From: Diplonema japonicum
Lineage: Eukaryota; Euglenozoa; Diplonemea; Diplonemida; Diplonemidae
NCBI GenBank assembly: GCA_964019335.1
Contig: OZ025692.1
Coordinates: 69,501 to 133,500 of the forward strand
Length of the DNA stretch: 64,000 nucleotides
Direction: 5' to 3'
The translations under genes and the position numbers were made by a program. Of the stretch, positions 10,499-18,727 are shown piece after piece; within the stretch, counting starts at the first letter, position 1; each line of letters begins with the position of its first letter. The notes beneath the pieces are model-generated. The model was not told the DNA's origin and ran no database searches. It worked only from the letters and a program-made list of their open reading frames with translations.

Positions 10499-11131
10499 TT
10501 ACGCAAAGCAAAATATTTTTAGAAAAGCTTCAGATAGTGAAGCCCGTCTCTTCGGCGTCCTGCAGACGACATGAGGGGTGAACAGGCACGCATCATCAGA
10601 ATCAGGAGCACGGCTTGAATCCAATGAAACGCTTGAGCTAGTAGGGGAAAGAGAATGGTAAAAAGGAGATGGTGTCAGCGTTCTTGAAGGAGTAGGTAGG
10701 GAAAGAGACTTCAAAAAGTCCTGGTACTCCTCATACGAGACGTATAGCTCCCAGTCAAGAAGACGTAGCAGTTCGATGACAAGCCTGTGAATTTCCATCA
10801 ATTCCACACCACCCACCCGGGCGTAGAACGGATCACTGTAGTAGATATCATCCCTGTGCTTCACCGCCAAGACCATGCACCCCAGCAGCACTCTGTGGAC
10901 ATTGTACTGTGTGATGTGTAAACCACTCCTCTTCATGTAGATCAGAGCACAACCTAAGCACTCCGGACTGCACATAAAACCTTCCAGCAGCCATTTCATG
11001 TACTTCCCCGCCTCAATAGGAGGCGGTTCCAGGGCATCGAAGATGGTAGGCTCATCCTCCCTTGTCTCTACCTGGATTTCTGACAAGTATGCGACAATTT
11101 GCTGGAGTGGTAGCGGGGGTGGAAGGTGCAT
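10499..11131 (-). CDS. PHO80/cyclin P-U type cyclin
   Basis: The protein has 210 residues. The first 140 match the PHO80-like cyclin box: IVAYLSEIQVET, then the PPIEAGKYMKWLLEG segment, CLGCALIYMKR, and the conserved helix NVHRVLLGCMVLAVKHRDD. It continues YYSDPFYARVGGVELMEIHRLVIELLRLLDWELYVSYEEY, the usual end of this cyclin box. The C-terminal 60 residues are Ser/Pro-rich and variable. Proteins of this class bind cyclin-dependent kinases that act in nutrient signalling or, in trypanosomatids, in G1 progression. The start is the first ATG in the frame, following a purine/pyrimidine-rich spacer. Confidence 0.9.
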   Translation of the reverse strand: MHLPPPLPLQQIVAYLSEIQVETREDEPTIFDALEPPPIEAGKYMKWLLEGFMCSPECLGCALIYMKRSGLHITQYNVHRVLLGCMVLAVKHRDDIYYSDPFYARVGGVELMEIHRLVIELLRLLDWELYVSYEEYQDFLKSLSLPTPSRTLTPSPFYHSLSPTSSSVSLDSSRAPDSDDACLFTPHVVCRTPKRRASLSEAFLKIFCFA

Positions 11132-11782
11132 TTTTTTTTTTGCGGGGGGGTTTTTTTTTTGTTACTGTGGTGTTTTGTGTGGGGGGGGAAAAAAAAAACG
11201 AAAAAAAAAAGAGGGGGGGTTTTTTTTTTAATATCTCACGTTAAGACGTCTGGTATTATGCAGGGCCCCCCTTTTTTTTTCTCCTTGAAATCGTTTTTTT
11301 TTCTTTTTTTTTATTTCCCCGTTTTCGAACCACAACACGGACACCGAAAAAGCAAAACAGAGCAAGGTTCTATTTCATTCACCCCCCCCCCCCCCCCCCC
11401 CCCAGGATCTTTGGTTCTCCCCAAGGTCCTTACCCTTTAGGCAACAGCCCGATTTTGGACAAGTCCAGTTTAAATAGAAGAGAGAAACAAAAAAAAAAAA
11501 GAAGAAGAAGTGTTGTCTGCAACAAGGAAGTAAAGAAGGAAAACAATTATTAAAAATATATGGCCCATTACTGTGACCAGTTTCATTCGGCGCACAGGAA
11601 CTTGCCAGGCCGACATTCTTTTTTTCTTTTTTTCACCGTTAGGACTCGGGGTATCTGTCTACAAATTCGCAGAATGTGCCCCAGGTCTTCTTCTTGACAA
11701 ATACCGTCAGCCGGCCATGTGAGCTGAAGGAGGTCTTTATGAAAGACGATACGGATATTCCTTAATGCGGATGATCTCCTTG

Positions 11783-11840
<58 letters not shown>

Positions 11841-12356
11841 AGAGGGCTCGGTGCAGCAAAACCCCATCCACGCACTAAGGTAAAAAGAAAAAAGGGTGGT
11901 TTATCCACACCTGGACAACACTGCTCCTTAAGGAGCAGTGGGAAACCACGCTGGGGCGACACTTGAAGAAGGCAAAAGAAAAAAAAAATATAAGAGTTAA
12001 AGGAGACCAGTGTTGGCGACGCCCTGCACAAAAACTGTCTAAAAAAAAGGGGGGAGAAGAAAAAAGAAAACTATTCTGTCTGGAGAGCTAATAATTGTTC
12101 GTGCGCACTTTGGCTCGGTCTGGCTGCTAAATGCATCCAGTGCCAAAGGGTGGATTTCGTTCGCACTCCAGATGGGACTTCCCCCATATAAAAAAGAACT
12201 CCCACTTTCCGAAAAGTATCTTCTGCAGTTGCTGCAAAAAAAAAGAGAAAAAAAAAGGGGGGCACCAGCGCAAGGGCGCAAAAAAAAAAAAAAAAAAAAA
12301 AAACATATTTGTGTTTTTTTTTCATCAAACAATTTCGTTTTTATCATTTTCTATGG
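11132..12356. other. Spacer with poly-C, poly-A and a hairpin
   Basis: Contains a C run of about 20 nt (11383-11403), an A run of about 50 nt (11788-11838), and a strong hairpin at 11896-11949 listed separately. The minus-strand frame around 11583-11785 has mixed residue composition but no recognisable domain and no credible start, so it is not called. Confidence 0.55.
11896..11949. other. Strong nested hairpin
   Basis: A perfect 22-bp palindrome, CACTGCTCC-TTAA-GGAGCAGTG, occupies 11919-11940. It is bracketed by a second pair, gtggttt (11896-11902) and aaaccac (11943-11949). The two stems could form a nested structure in RNA from either strand. Function unknown; it could be a small-RNA precursor, a transcript-processing signal or the remnant of a foldback element. 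Confidence 0.6.
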
Positions 12357-12636
12357 GTGGTGGGGATAACATGGAAATATAAAGAAGTACATCAGATGTG
12401 TTGTCGCTGTTGACCTCCCCGTCGGTCATCACCGGTAGCGCCCAAGTGGAAGAAGCAGATGCTCTGGGTGGCGAACAGGCAGCAAACTACACGGGCTCAG
12501 AATCATGGTTACCCGGGGCGCCCCGGCTGGGGTTGAGCTGCACACCGCACGCATTAAGGACACGACGCGGAACGCAGAAGAAGCTACAGCTAGGCCGAGG
12601 TGCGCCCCCTGTAATCAAGTAAATGGTGCTTGTGCA
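12357..12636 (+). repeat. Dispersed repeat R260, long copy
   Basis: About 280 nt starting ggtggtggggataacatg and ending gtaatcaagtaaatggtgct tgtgc. It is closely similar to 21256-21497 in the same orientation; this copy carries about 35 extra nt near 12518-12555. Not simple sequence and not obviously coding, although it ends immediately 3' of the desaturase gene. Likely a SINE-like or MITE-like family, since both copies lie in spacers. Confidence 0.8.
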
Positions 12637-12711
12637 GGGTGCCCCCACCGGCTTCCTTTAAATCATCAAATTTTCTATTGTTTTATCTTTTTTTTTTTTT
12701 TTTTTTTTTTT

Positions 12712-12731
12712 CTAATTTTTCTTTTCGCCCC

Positions 12732-12775
<44 letters not shown>

Positions 12776-13737
12776 TTTCCCCCTCCCACAAACCTCTTCA
12801 TTCTCTTGACCCGACTCCAGACCGACATGGCAGGGTCTGTGATGAAGGTCCAAATGGCCCCAGGCCACGACTCACACTGGGGAAGGTTATCATAGTACTC
12901 TGGCGCAATCTTTCGCACCTTAGGCAGCTCCGACCACGGTATGTTCGGGAAGTCATGGTGCTCGTTGTGGTACCCAACATTAAAGGCGATCATGTTTAGC
13001 GGCCCGTAGTAGGAATACGTCTCGGAGCCGCTTGTGTACTCAAAGTGCTCCGCCAAGAAGTGCCCGGAAACTGGGTGCAAACACCCCGCGAAGAACGTAC
13101 TGAGAATGAGGTACAAAAACGGAACATAGGATTCCTGGCACATCCAGATCATGACGGGTACCTGCACGGCAATATTGAGCGCCGTCCAATTCGTGATGGT
13201 AGGGTCCTTTACAAAGACAGGACGAAGAGCGTAAAACAAAATCTGAAAAACACAGAATAAAAACTTCATGAACATGTTGTTCCCAATGATTCTGCCCTCT
13301 ATCTCGCTGGGGAGGTCAGTGTCCACACCGTCCCAGCCTTGGTACTTGTGGTGCTCCATGTGGTAGCCATGGAACGTGGCAGAGTACGGGATGCCAATAG
13401 GGAGGTTTGCAATGCAAGAGAGGAACCGGTTCCCCCACAGCGATTTTACAGCGAGCATGTGGACGATTTCGTGGACCGCCAGGAACAGGGCATGGTTAAT
13501 GGTACCCCCTAGGATGTAAGCTAAGGCGAGCCACGGACCCCACCCCCAGTCCTTCGAGATGAGCGCGGCTGCCAGTTGAACGGCCACCAACACCACCACA
13601 ATGGGGATTGTCCTCCACTCAGGGTGCATAAGAGGTCTTAGCTCATCTCCGTATTTTGCTAGGATCTCCACTTTTCTAGCTGCGTGTGGCTCATCGCTTC
13701 CCACCCATTTAAAAGCCGTGCGTTCTGTGGCACCCAT
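12712..13737 (-). CDS. DES1: Sphingolipid delta-4 desaturase (DES1/DEGS family)
   Basis: A membrane di-iron desaturase that introduces the delta-4 double bond into dihydroceramide, acting in the ER. The N-terminus has the Lipid_DES block (FKWVGSDEPHAARKVEILAKYG...LMHPEW). Hydrophobic segments occur at about 43-61 and 68-88. All three histidine boxes are present: HEIVH (89-93), HMEHH (126-130) and HNEHH in NVGYHNEHHDFPNIPW (around 255-260). The family ending ...YDNLPQCESWPGAIWTFI is also present. After KRFVGGGNNL the frame runs straight through a T run of about 34 nt (12736-12769), encoding about 11 lysines, before a stop at 12712. No stop precedes the homopolymer, so the true C-terminus depends on its length. 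Confidence 0.93.
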
Positions 13738-14234
13738 TTTTTCCTATTTTTTTTCTATTTTTCTTCTTCTTTTTTGTTGATAATTTCCTGAGGAATTTCT
13801 TTTTATTTGGGGTGGCTTCATCAAAATAAAATAAAAAAGAATTTAAAAAAAAAAATCGTTGTTTCTTTTTTCTTTTTTTTCTTTTTTTTTTTTTACTCCC
13901 CTTAGCTAGGGAGGAGAAAAAAAATAATGGGATCCAGAACAGAGAGGATTTGAAGCTTTTTTTTTGAAACCAAGAAAATGCGTGGAAAAAAAAGTCAAAT
14001 AGAAAGGGATGGGGGGTGGTGAGCTTTTTTTAAATCTTTCTTTTTTGTTTCTCTTTTAAATGCAGCTACAAAAAGGGGCAAAAAAAGGCTAGACGGTAAT
14101 AATCCAATAATGTAAGTAAGTAACAAATCAAAAGGGGAGATAATAGAGAAGAAGAGAGTTAAAATAGGCTCATTAGAGACGCCCAAGAAAAAAAGAAAAA
14201 AAAACATCATGCAACTGGCTCTTCAAAGCACAGG
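13738..14234. other. Spacer, homopolymer-rich
   Basis: A/T runs on both strands. On the minus strand a T-rich region just upstream of the desaturase start would fit a trans-splice acceptor region. Nothing else is recognised. Confidence 0.5.
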
Positions 14235-15263
14235 TCACATATCGTACAGATTTGCGTACTCCTTAAGAGTGGTCACACATTCCTCTATCGAGTTGACAGC
14301 CTGCTTGCGTGCCTTGCGGACCTTGAGGCTCCCGTTCGTCTCCACGTTGTCCAACTTGAGAACCTCTTGCAGGAGCCCCTCTTCATAGAAGGCTCGGGCT
14401 TTGCCAACCTCTTTGTCTTTGTCACCGCCATCTAGAGGCGTGAAGGCTGACTTCCACCTGGATGCTGTTGCAGCAGCTGATTCCCTGATCTTCGCGATCT
14501 TCGCCAAGGAGGTTTCCTCGTCAGCAGTCAAGGGCTCCTCGTCCGCCAGCTCCGGCACCGGCTCCTGTGGTTCGGACGAACTGCTGTCTTGCAGCTCTGC
14601 CGGGGGCTCCAGCTCTGCCGGGGGCTCCAGCTCTGCCGGGGGCTCCAGCTCTGCCGGGGAGGCTTCCGGGGAGGCTTCCTTCTCCTCGGGCTCAGCAGGC
14701 ATGGGCTTCTCTTCTACAGTCTCTTCCTCGGGTGCAGCATCGGAAGAACAGGTCTCGCTAGTTGAGTCTGTGTCAGAGTCCATCTCCGCGTCTTGCTGCT
14801 CCTGCTGGTTTAGTTTTTGCTGTTGCTGCTGTTCTGGTGTCTCCTGTTGCAGTTGCAGTTGCTGCTGCTGTTGCTGTTGCAGTTGCTGCTGCTGCTGTTG
14901 CAGTTGTTGCTGTTGCAGTTGCTGCTGCTGGGCAAGCTGTCTGTAGTATTGCTGGCGCAGATGCTCCTCCCGCAGCTGCTCCTGTTCTTGCTGCTCCCGC
15001 TGTTCCTCCTGTTGCTCCCAGAGCTGCCTTTGCCGCTGCTCCTCAAGTTGCTGTTCCCTAAGTTGCTGCGCCCTGAGCTGACGTCTGGTCGGCCTCCGCC
15101 TCTCTTCAGCTTCTTCAAAAGGCGAGTACCCGAAGAAGGGATGCCCGTGCACAGGTCTGCGCACTGGCTGTTGCGACTGCACTCTGGGCCTCCTTGCAGG
15201 CTCATCGAAAAACCCGTCGAAAGGCGACCACCCAAGACTGTTAGAAAACCCGAAACTGTCCAT
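14235..15263 (-). CDS. Gln-rich BAG-domain protein 1
   Basis: The protein has 342 residues. The N-terminal 60 contain FGFSNSLGWSPFDGFFDEP and FFGYSPFEEAEERR, aromatic short motifs. A long Arg/Glu/Gln region with near-pure Gln stretches follows, then an acidic Pro/Glu region with four PAELEP units (18-bp tandem repeat near 14593-14664). The last 95 residues match the BAG domain: LAKIAKIRESAAATASRWKS, YEEGLLQEVLKLDNVETNG, VRKARKQAVNSIEECVTTL. BAG domains bind the HSP70 ATPase domain as nucleotide-exchange factors. The next gene upstream in the transcription unit (15393-16496) has the same layout, so the pair probably arose by tandem duplication. Confidence 0.8.
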   Translation of the reverse strand: MDSFGFSNSLGWSPFDGFFDEPARRPRVQSQQPVRRPVHGHPFFGYSPFEEAEERRRPTRRQLRAQQLREQQLEEQRQRQLWEQQEEQREQQEQEQLREEHLRQQYYRQLAQQQQLQQQQLQQQQQQLQQQQQQQLQLQQETPEQQQQQKLNQQEQQDAEMDSDTDSTSETCSSDAAPEEETVEEKPMPAEPEEKEASPEASPAELEPPAELEPPAELEPPAELQDSSSSEPQEPVPELADEEPLTADEETSLAKIAKIRESAAATASRWKSAFTPLDGGDKDKEVGKARAFYEEGLLQEVLKLDNVETNGSLKVRKARKQAVNSIEECVTTLKEYANLYDM

Positions 15264-15392
15264 AGTTGCCGAGGGGTGACTTGTTTAACCTGTGTGCATG
15301 CTAAAGTGGAAAGCAAAACCAAATTCTAACTATAGAAAGTTGGTGGCTACATCAAAGTGTAGCGCACCAAACCAGCCATCACCTGTATAAGG

Positions 15393-16496
15393 CTAAAGGG
15401 TGAGACGACATGCTGCACGCACAAAGCACAGAGCACACTGCACAGTGCACACTGCAGGGATAACTATGAAACAGACTGTTGTGCATGTAACCTGAACAGC
15501 GATGCTTCTCTCCTGTGTTGGTGGTGGTGTGGGGTTGGTGCCATACTCTATATATGAATCTAGCCCGTTCTGCAGCCCGATGATGCCGTTGACGGCCGTC
15601 TTCCTCGCTGCCTTGGTCTCGGGGCAGCCTGCGGTGTCCACCATGTCCAGCTTGTCGATCTGGCCATTCAGCAGCTCGATGTACGTGGTTCTTTGTTTGT
15701 TCTGTTCGCCAGACGTGCTAAGAGGAGTGAAGGCGGCAGCTTCGTACTTCAAACGAATGTTGTCGACCGCCTTCAGCACCAACTGAATTGCGGTGTTCCC
15801 ACCGTTACCATTACTGTTACCGTTTGGGATCTCATTTTGCTGCTGCTGGTGCTCTTGCTCTTGCTGCCTCTGTTGCTGTTGTTGCTGAAGTCGGATGTGC
15901 TCTTCCTTAAGCCTTCGCTCCTCTTCAACAGCTTGAGCTTTTCTCAACTCTTCCTGCCTTCTCAGCTCCATCAGGCGCTCCTGTCTCCACTTCTGTTCCT
16001 CCTCCTCTTTTAGCTGTGCCTGACGCAAATCCTGCATCTGCCGCTGGCGTTCCTCTTCCTGCTTTCTTTGCAGTTGACGTTGTTTGTCTGCCTCCTCCAA
16101 CTGTTGGCGGTACTGCTCCTGCAGCTGCTCCTGATGCAGCTGCTGCTGTTGTTGTTGTTGTGATGGAAATGTTGGTTGTGGGTGGCTTTGCTGCTGCTGT
16201 GGATGGCTTTTCTGGTGCCTGAGGCGGTCTTCATCCATCCTCTGTCTCTCAAGTTCTTTTTGTTGGTAGTAGTAATCTAAAGTTGACCTCGCTGAAGATG
16301 GGTCCCTAGATGAGGGGGTGTTCGGCCCCCCATACCCATGGGTGCCCTGGGGTGCGTGGTTCGATCTCTCCCCAAAGCTGTCCCACGACGACGGGGGTTG
16401 GTGATACCCGTGCGTCGCATGCCGCACGTTGGCTGCTGGGACCTCTGTCTGGGTGTAAGCCCGTCCGTTTTGCGGCTGCCTGTCGTCCCGATACAT
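15393..16496 (-). CDS. Gln-rich BAG-domain protein 2
   Basis: The protein has 367 residues starting MYRDDRQPQNG. The preceding in-frame residues lack a better ATG, and a TTCTCTCAG acceptor-like site lies 9 nt upstream of this one. A central region of about 170 residues is Arg/Glu/Gln coiled coil with QQQQ stretches. Residues about 250-325 match the BAG domain (AIQLVLKAVDNIRLKYEAA, YIELLNGQIDKLDMVDTAG, ETKAARKTAVNGIIGLQNGL). The last 35 residues are hydrophobic and Cys-rich (VTCTTVCFIVIPAVC...). They could be a tail-anchor membrane segment or an unspliced intron/3' tail read in frame. It is a paralogue of the adjacent downstream gene at 14235-15263. Confidence 0.75.
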   Translation of the reverse strand: MYRDDRQPQNGRAYTQTEVPAANVRHATHGYHQPPSSWDSFGERSNHAPQGTHGYGGPNTPSSRDPSSARSTLDYYYQQKELERQRMDEDRLRHQKSHPQQQQSHPQPTFPSQQQQQQQLHQEQLQEQYRQQLEEADKQRQLQRKQEEERQRQMQDLRQAQLKEEEEQKWRQERLMELRRQEELRKAQAVEEERRLKEEHIRLQQQQQQRQQEQEHQQQQNEIPNGNSNGNGGNTAIQLVLKAVDNIRLKYEAAAFTPLSTSGEQNKQRTTYIELLNGQIDKLDMVDTAGCPETKAARKTAVNGIIGLQNGLDSYIEYGTNPTPPPTQERSIAVQVTCTTVCFIVIPAVCTVQCALCFVRAACRLTL

Positions 16497-16622
16497 ATCT
16501 TTGTCCTGAGAGAAGTTCACATAGGAAGACTTGATATGCAGTGAAGGGATATCACAGTACCACAAAAGGGGCTCAATGGCAGCACTAGGTAGTTCCCACA
16601 GTTCAAAGAAACTGAAGTGAAG

Positions 16623-17093
16623 CTAGCGGTCGAAAGGCTTCTTTTTGTTGAGAAATGGTGAAGCTGGCTTGAGAGACATGAACTTAGGGGGCTTATACGT
16701 ATGGGTTGGAGTCCATGCAGTGTTATGTAAACAACACGTGTCCCATGAGGACGACATGGCGGGAGAGATGGGGCGGGAGCGAGAAGGGGAAGGGGTTTTG
16801 ATCCTGATGGCCTTCGGTGATGTAACATTAAAAACACGCGAGTCCACAACAGGCTTTTTGTATGTGGTGGGCGGAGAACTTCCCAAGTGCAGCCACATGG
16901 GGTCGTCGACATGCCGCTTTCTTTTATACTCCTTCCCGCAATACATAAAGGTTCTGTCCAGGTAGTGCCTCTTTGCACAGCACACCATGCTGCTGCAGCA
17001 TTTCATATGTTTGTCAAGGATCTTCTGCATCCTATGCTCTATGCTGGTGTCTCTTTCTGTCTTATCTGTTGCCTCTCCATCTTCGTGTATCAT
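16623..17093 (-). CDS. Hypothetical protein, 156 residues
   Basis: Starts MIHEDGEATDKTERD. It has a short charged helix, then a Cys-containing stretch (MKCCSSMVCCAKRHYLDRTFMYC), then basic and Pro-rich sequence ending PFLNKKKPFDR. Short repeated Pro/Tyr motifs (TPTHTYKPPKF, TTYKKPVVDS) resemble those in ciliary microtubule-associated proteins, but this is not diagnostic. The start is 44 nt after the stop of the preceding gene. A pyrimidine-rich stretch ending TTCTAAAG lies between the two and would serve as a trans-splice acceptor. An alternative is that the two frames are exons of one gene, but no GTATG donor was found. Confidence 0.55.
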   Translation of the reverse strand: MIHEDGEATDKTERDTSIEHRMQKILDKHMKCCSSMVCCAKRHYLDRTFMYCGKEYKRKRHVDDPMWLHLGSSPPTTYKKPVVDSRVFNVTSPKAIRIKTPSPSRSRPISPAMSSSWDTCCLHNTAWTPTHTYKPPKFMSLKPASPFLNKKKPFDR

Positions 17094-17137
17094 TCTGGTG
17101 GCTTTAGAAGAAAGGTAATCACAAGGAGCAACAGATT

Positions 17138-17602
17138 CTATGACATGGCGTCCATGCTGTGCAGGTTCTCAAGCTCCTTGGCCAGCATGGTTCTGTCACG
17201 TCCCAGCTGTTCAGCTTGTTTCTCAAGAAGCTTTGCTTTCTCCTTTTGGTACTGCGCGTCACGCCGCTCCCATTCGGCGTTTGAGATGTCCTCCGCATCC
17301 TGTGGCGATGCGAACATCTTGGCGACCGTCTTCTGTATCTCAACGGGCCCAGGGATGTCAAGGATCCCGTTAAGAGTTGAGTACTGCTCACCGAACACTT
17401 TCACATCTTCCCTTGTTCTCTGCAGCATCGCCAGCGTGCTGCTGTAAGCCGGGCTGTCCGCTATCACCTTCGGCAGCCTCTTCGGCTGCTTATCCACCAC
17501 CGCCGACTCCTTCAAGAACGCTGTTCTAGGACTGTCGATCCCATCTCGCGTCTCATCTTCACCTTCATAAAACCCTGCTAGCTGGTCGATAGGGTCTCCC
17601 AT
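17138..17602 (-). CDS. Hypothetical coiled-coil protein, 154 residues
   Basis: Starts MGDPIDQLAGFYEGEDETRD. The middle is mixed. The C-terminal third is a charged helix (EWERRDAQYQKEKAKLLEKQAEQ and on to LENLHSMDAMS) predicted as coiled coil by heptad pattern. No family is recognised. It is only 41 nt from the stop of the PPR-like gene before it and 44 nt from the start of the gene after it, so the three look co-transcribed. Confidence 0.6.
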   Translation of the reverse strand: MGDPIDQLAGFYEGEDETRDGIDSPRTAFLKESAVVDKQPKRLPKVIADSPAYSSTLAMLQRTREDVKVFGEQYSTLNGILDIPGPVEIQKTVAKMFASPQDAEDISNAEWERRDAQYQKEKAKLLEKQAEQLGRDRTMLAKELENLHSMDAMS

Positions 17603-17643
17603 CCTGTGATACGGTGTAATAGAAGAATTGATCGCTGGGAAGA

Positions 17644-18663
17644 CTACTCGATAAGCTTCCTGTAATCAACAACCAAGGAATATTCTATGACAAACCTGGC
17701 GTCCCAGAGCCACCGCACAAAGTCCCTCCCGCGGAGGGGCTGATTAGAAGCAGCATAAATCTGCAGCATGAGCCTGCTGCATTTGTTAGTGAGACAAGAC
17801 ACGTTGCGCAGGTACTGCACGAACACTTCACAGCTTGTGACGACCTTCTCGAAGGAACGGTTTTGCTTTCCGCGTCTTGTGACCTCCTTGCAGGCGGCAG
17901 TGAAGTAGAAGGGCGCCACGAAGCGAAGGTTCTGCGCTGAGACACGCCGTTGGAAGTGAGTCAAAAAGGTGAGATAGGTGCTAGTTTGGCTGCATGTTTC
18001 TAGCAGTGCCACTTGGAGGTACCGTTTGTAGTTCTCGGGCAAGTGTGCGACGTGCCTCTCTGCGTCGATGAAGTTCATCATGCGTACCAAGGCAACGTGC
18101 TGCATCAACCCTGGACTCTCGATCATGTTGAACACAGTCTGCGCAGTATTGCGGTCTGTGCAGGACTCAATGGCGTACATGTAACACTCCGACCGGCTAT
18201 CCTCCACGTGCAGCAAGAGTGCGATAGCCCTTTCAGTGTCCTTGCGGGTGGCAAAGCACTTTATTGCAGCACCTAAATGCACCATGGTGGCTTCCAACCC
18301 AAACTTCTTAATATCTCGAAATATGGCATTCACACCAATCACATCAGCCCTGGTCGCGTGCTCTTGCATCACTTGCGCCACTAACCGTTCTGTGGGCCTG
18401 TGCCCTTCGTCCTTTAGCCTACCGTACTCTGTCACGATGGCGTGCTTGCTGCCTCTTGCAATTTTATTGAATTGTTCTAACGACTTCGCTCCCACTTCGC
18501 ACGCGGCTGCTCGTAAATCATGAAGTACCCCTTGCACTTCCCTCAGCTTCAACCTCACCTCGTTCGCATTACTATTCGCGACTGTGTTCTGTCTGAACCG
18601 CACTTTAAGATACTTCGCCGTCGACACGTCGCACAGAAGCTTCGGCACCGTTGATACGTTCAT
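17644..18663 (-). CDS. PPR-like helical-repeat protein, probably organellar
   Basis: The protein has 339 residues. The start chosen is MNVSTVPKLLCD, the first ATG beyond the stop of the preceding gene; the frame is open further upstream but overlaps that gene. The body consists of helix pairs resembling pentatricopeptide repeats, for example DVIGVNAIFRDIKKFGLEATMVHLGAAIKC followed by ATRKDTERAIALLLHVEDSRSECYMYAIESC. PPR proteins bind organellar RNA in processing or translation. The N-terminus is basic with few acidic residues, compatible with mitochondrial import. Repeats are divergent, so the family call is moderate. Confidence 0.6.
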   Translation of the reverse strand: MNVSTVPKLLCDVSTAKYLKVRFRQNTVANSNANEVRLKLREVQGVLHDLRAAACEVGAKSLEQFNKIARGSKHAIVTEYGRLKDEGHRPTERLVAQVMQEHATRADVIGVNAIFRDIKKFGLEATMVHLGAAIKCFATRKDTERAIALLLHVEDSRSECYMYAIESCTDRNTAQTVFNMIESPGLMQHVALVRMMNFIDAERHVAHLPENYKRYLQVALLETCSQTSTYLTFLTHFQRRVSAQNLRFVAPFYFTAACKEVTRRGKQNRSFEKVVTSCEVFVQYLRNVSCLTNKCSRLMLQIYAASNQPLRGRDFVRWLWDARFVIEYSLVVDYRKLIE

Positions 18664-18727
18664 CGTGCATGATGCCTGTTGGGGTTGTGGCGTTGTTGTT
18701 GAGCAAAGCGTGTGCTGATTCTTTAAG

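Noticed and set aside
11583-11785. Possible minus-strand coding fragment with mixed residues
   Set aside because: No start other than through a poly-Phe run, no domain, and no splice signal joining it to a neighbour.
14401-15329. Long frames on the plus strand and in a second minus frame opposite the Gln-rich BAG gene
   Set aside because: CAG/CTG repeats keep all frames open; only the minus frame with the BAG domain has a recognisable fold.
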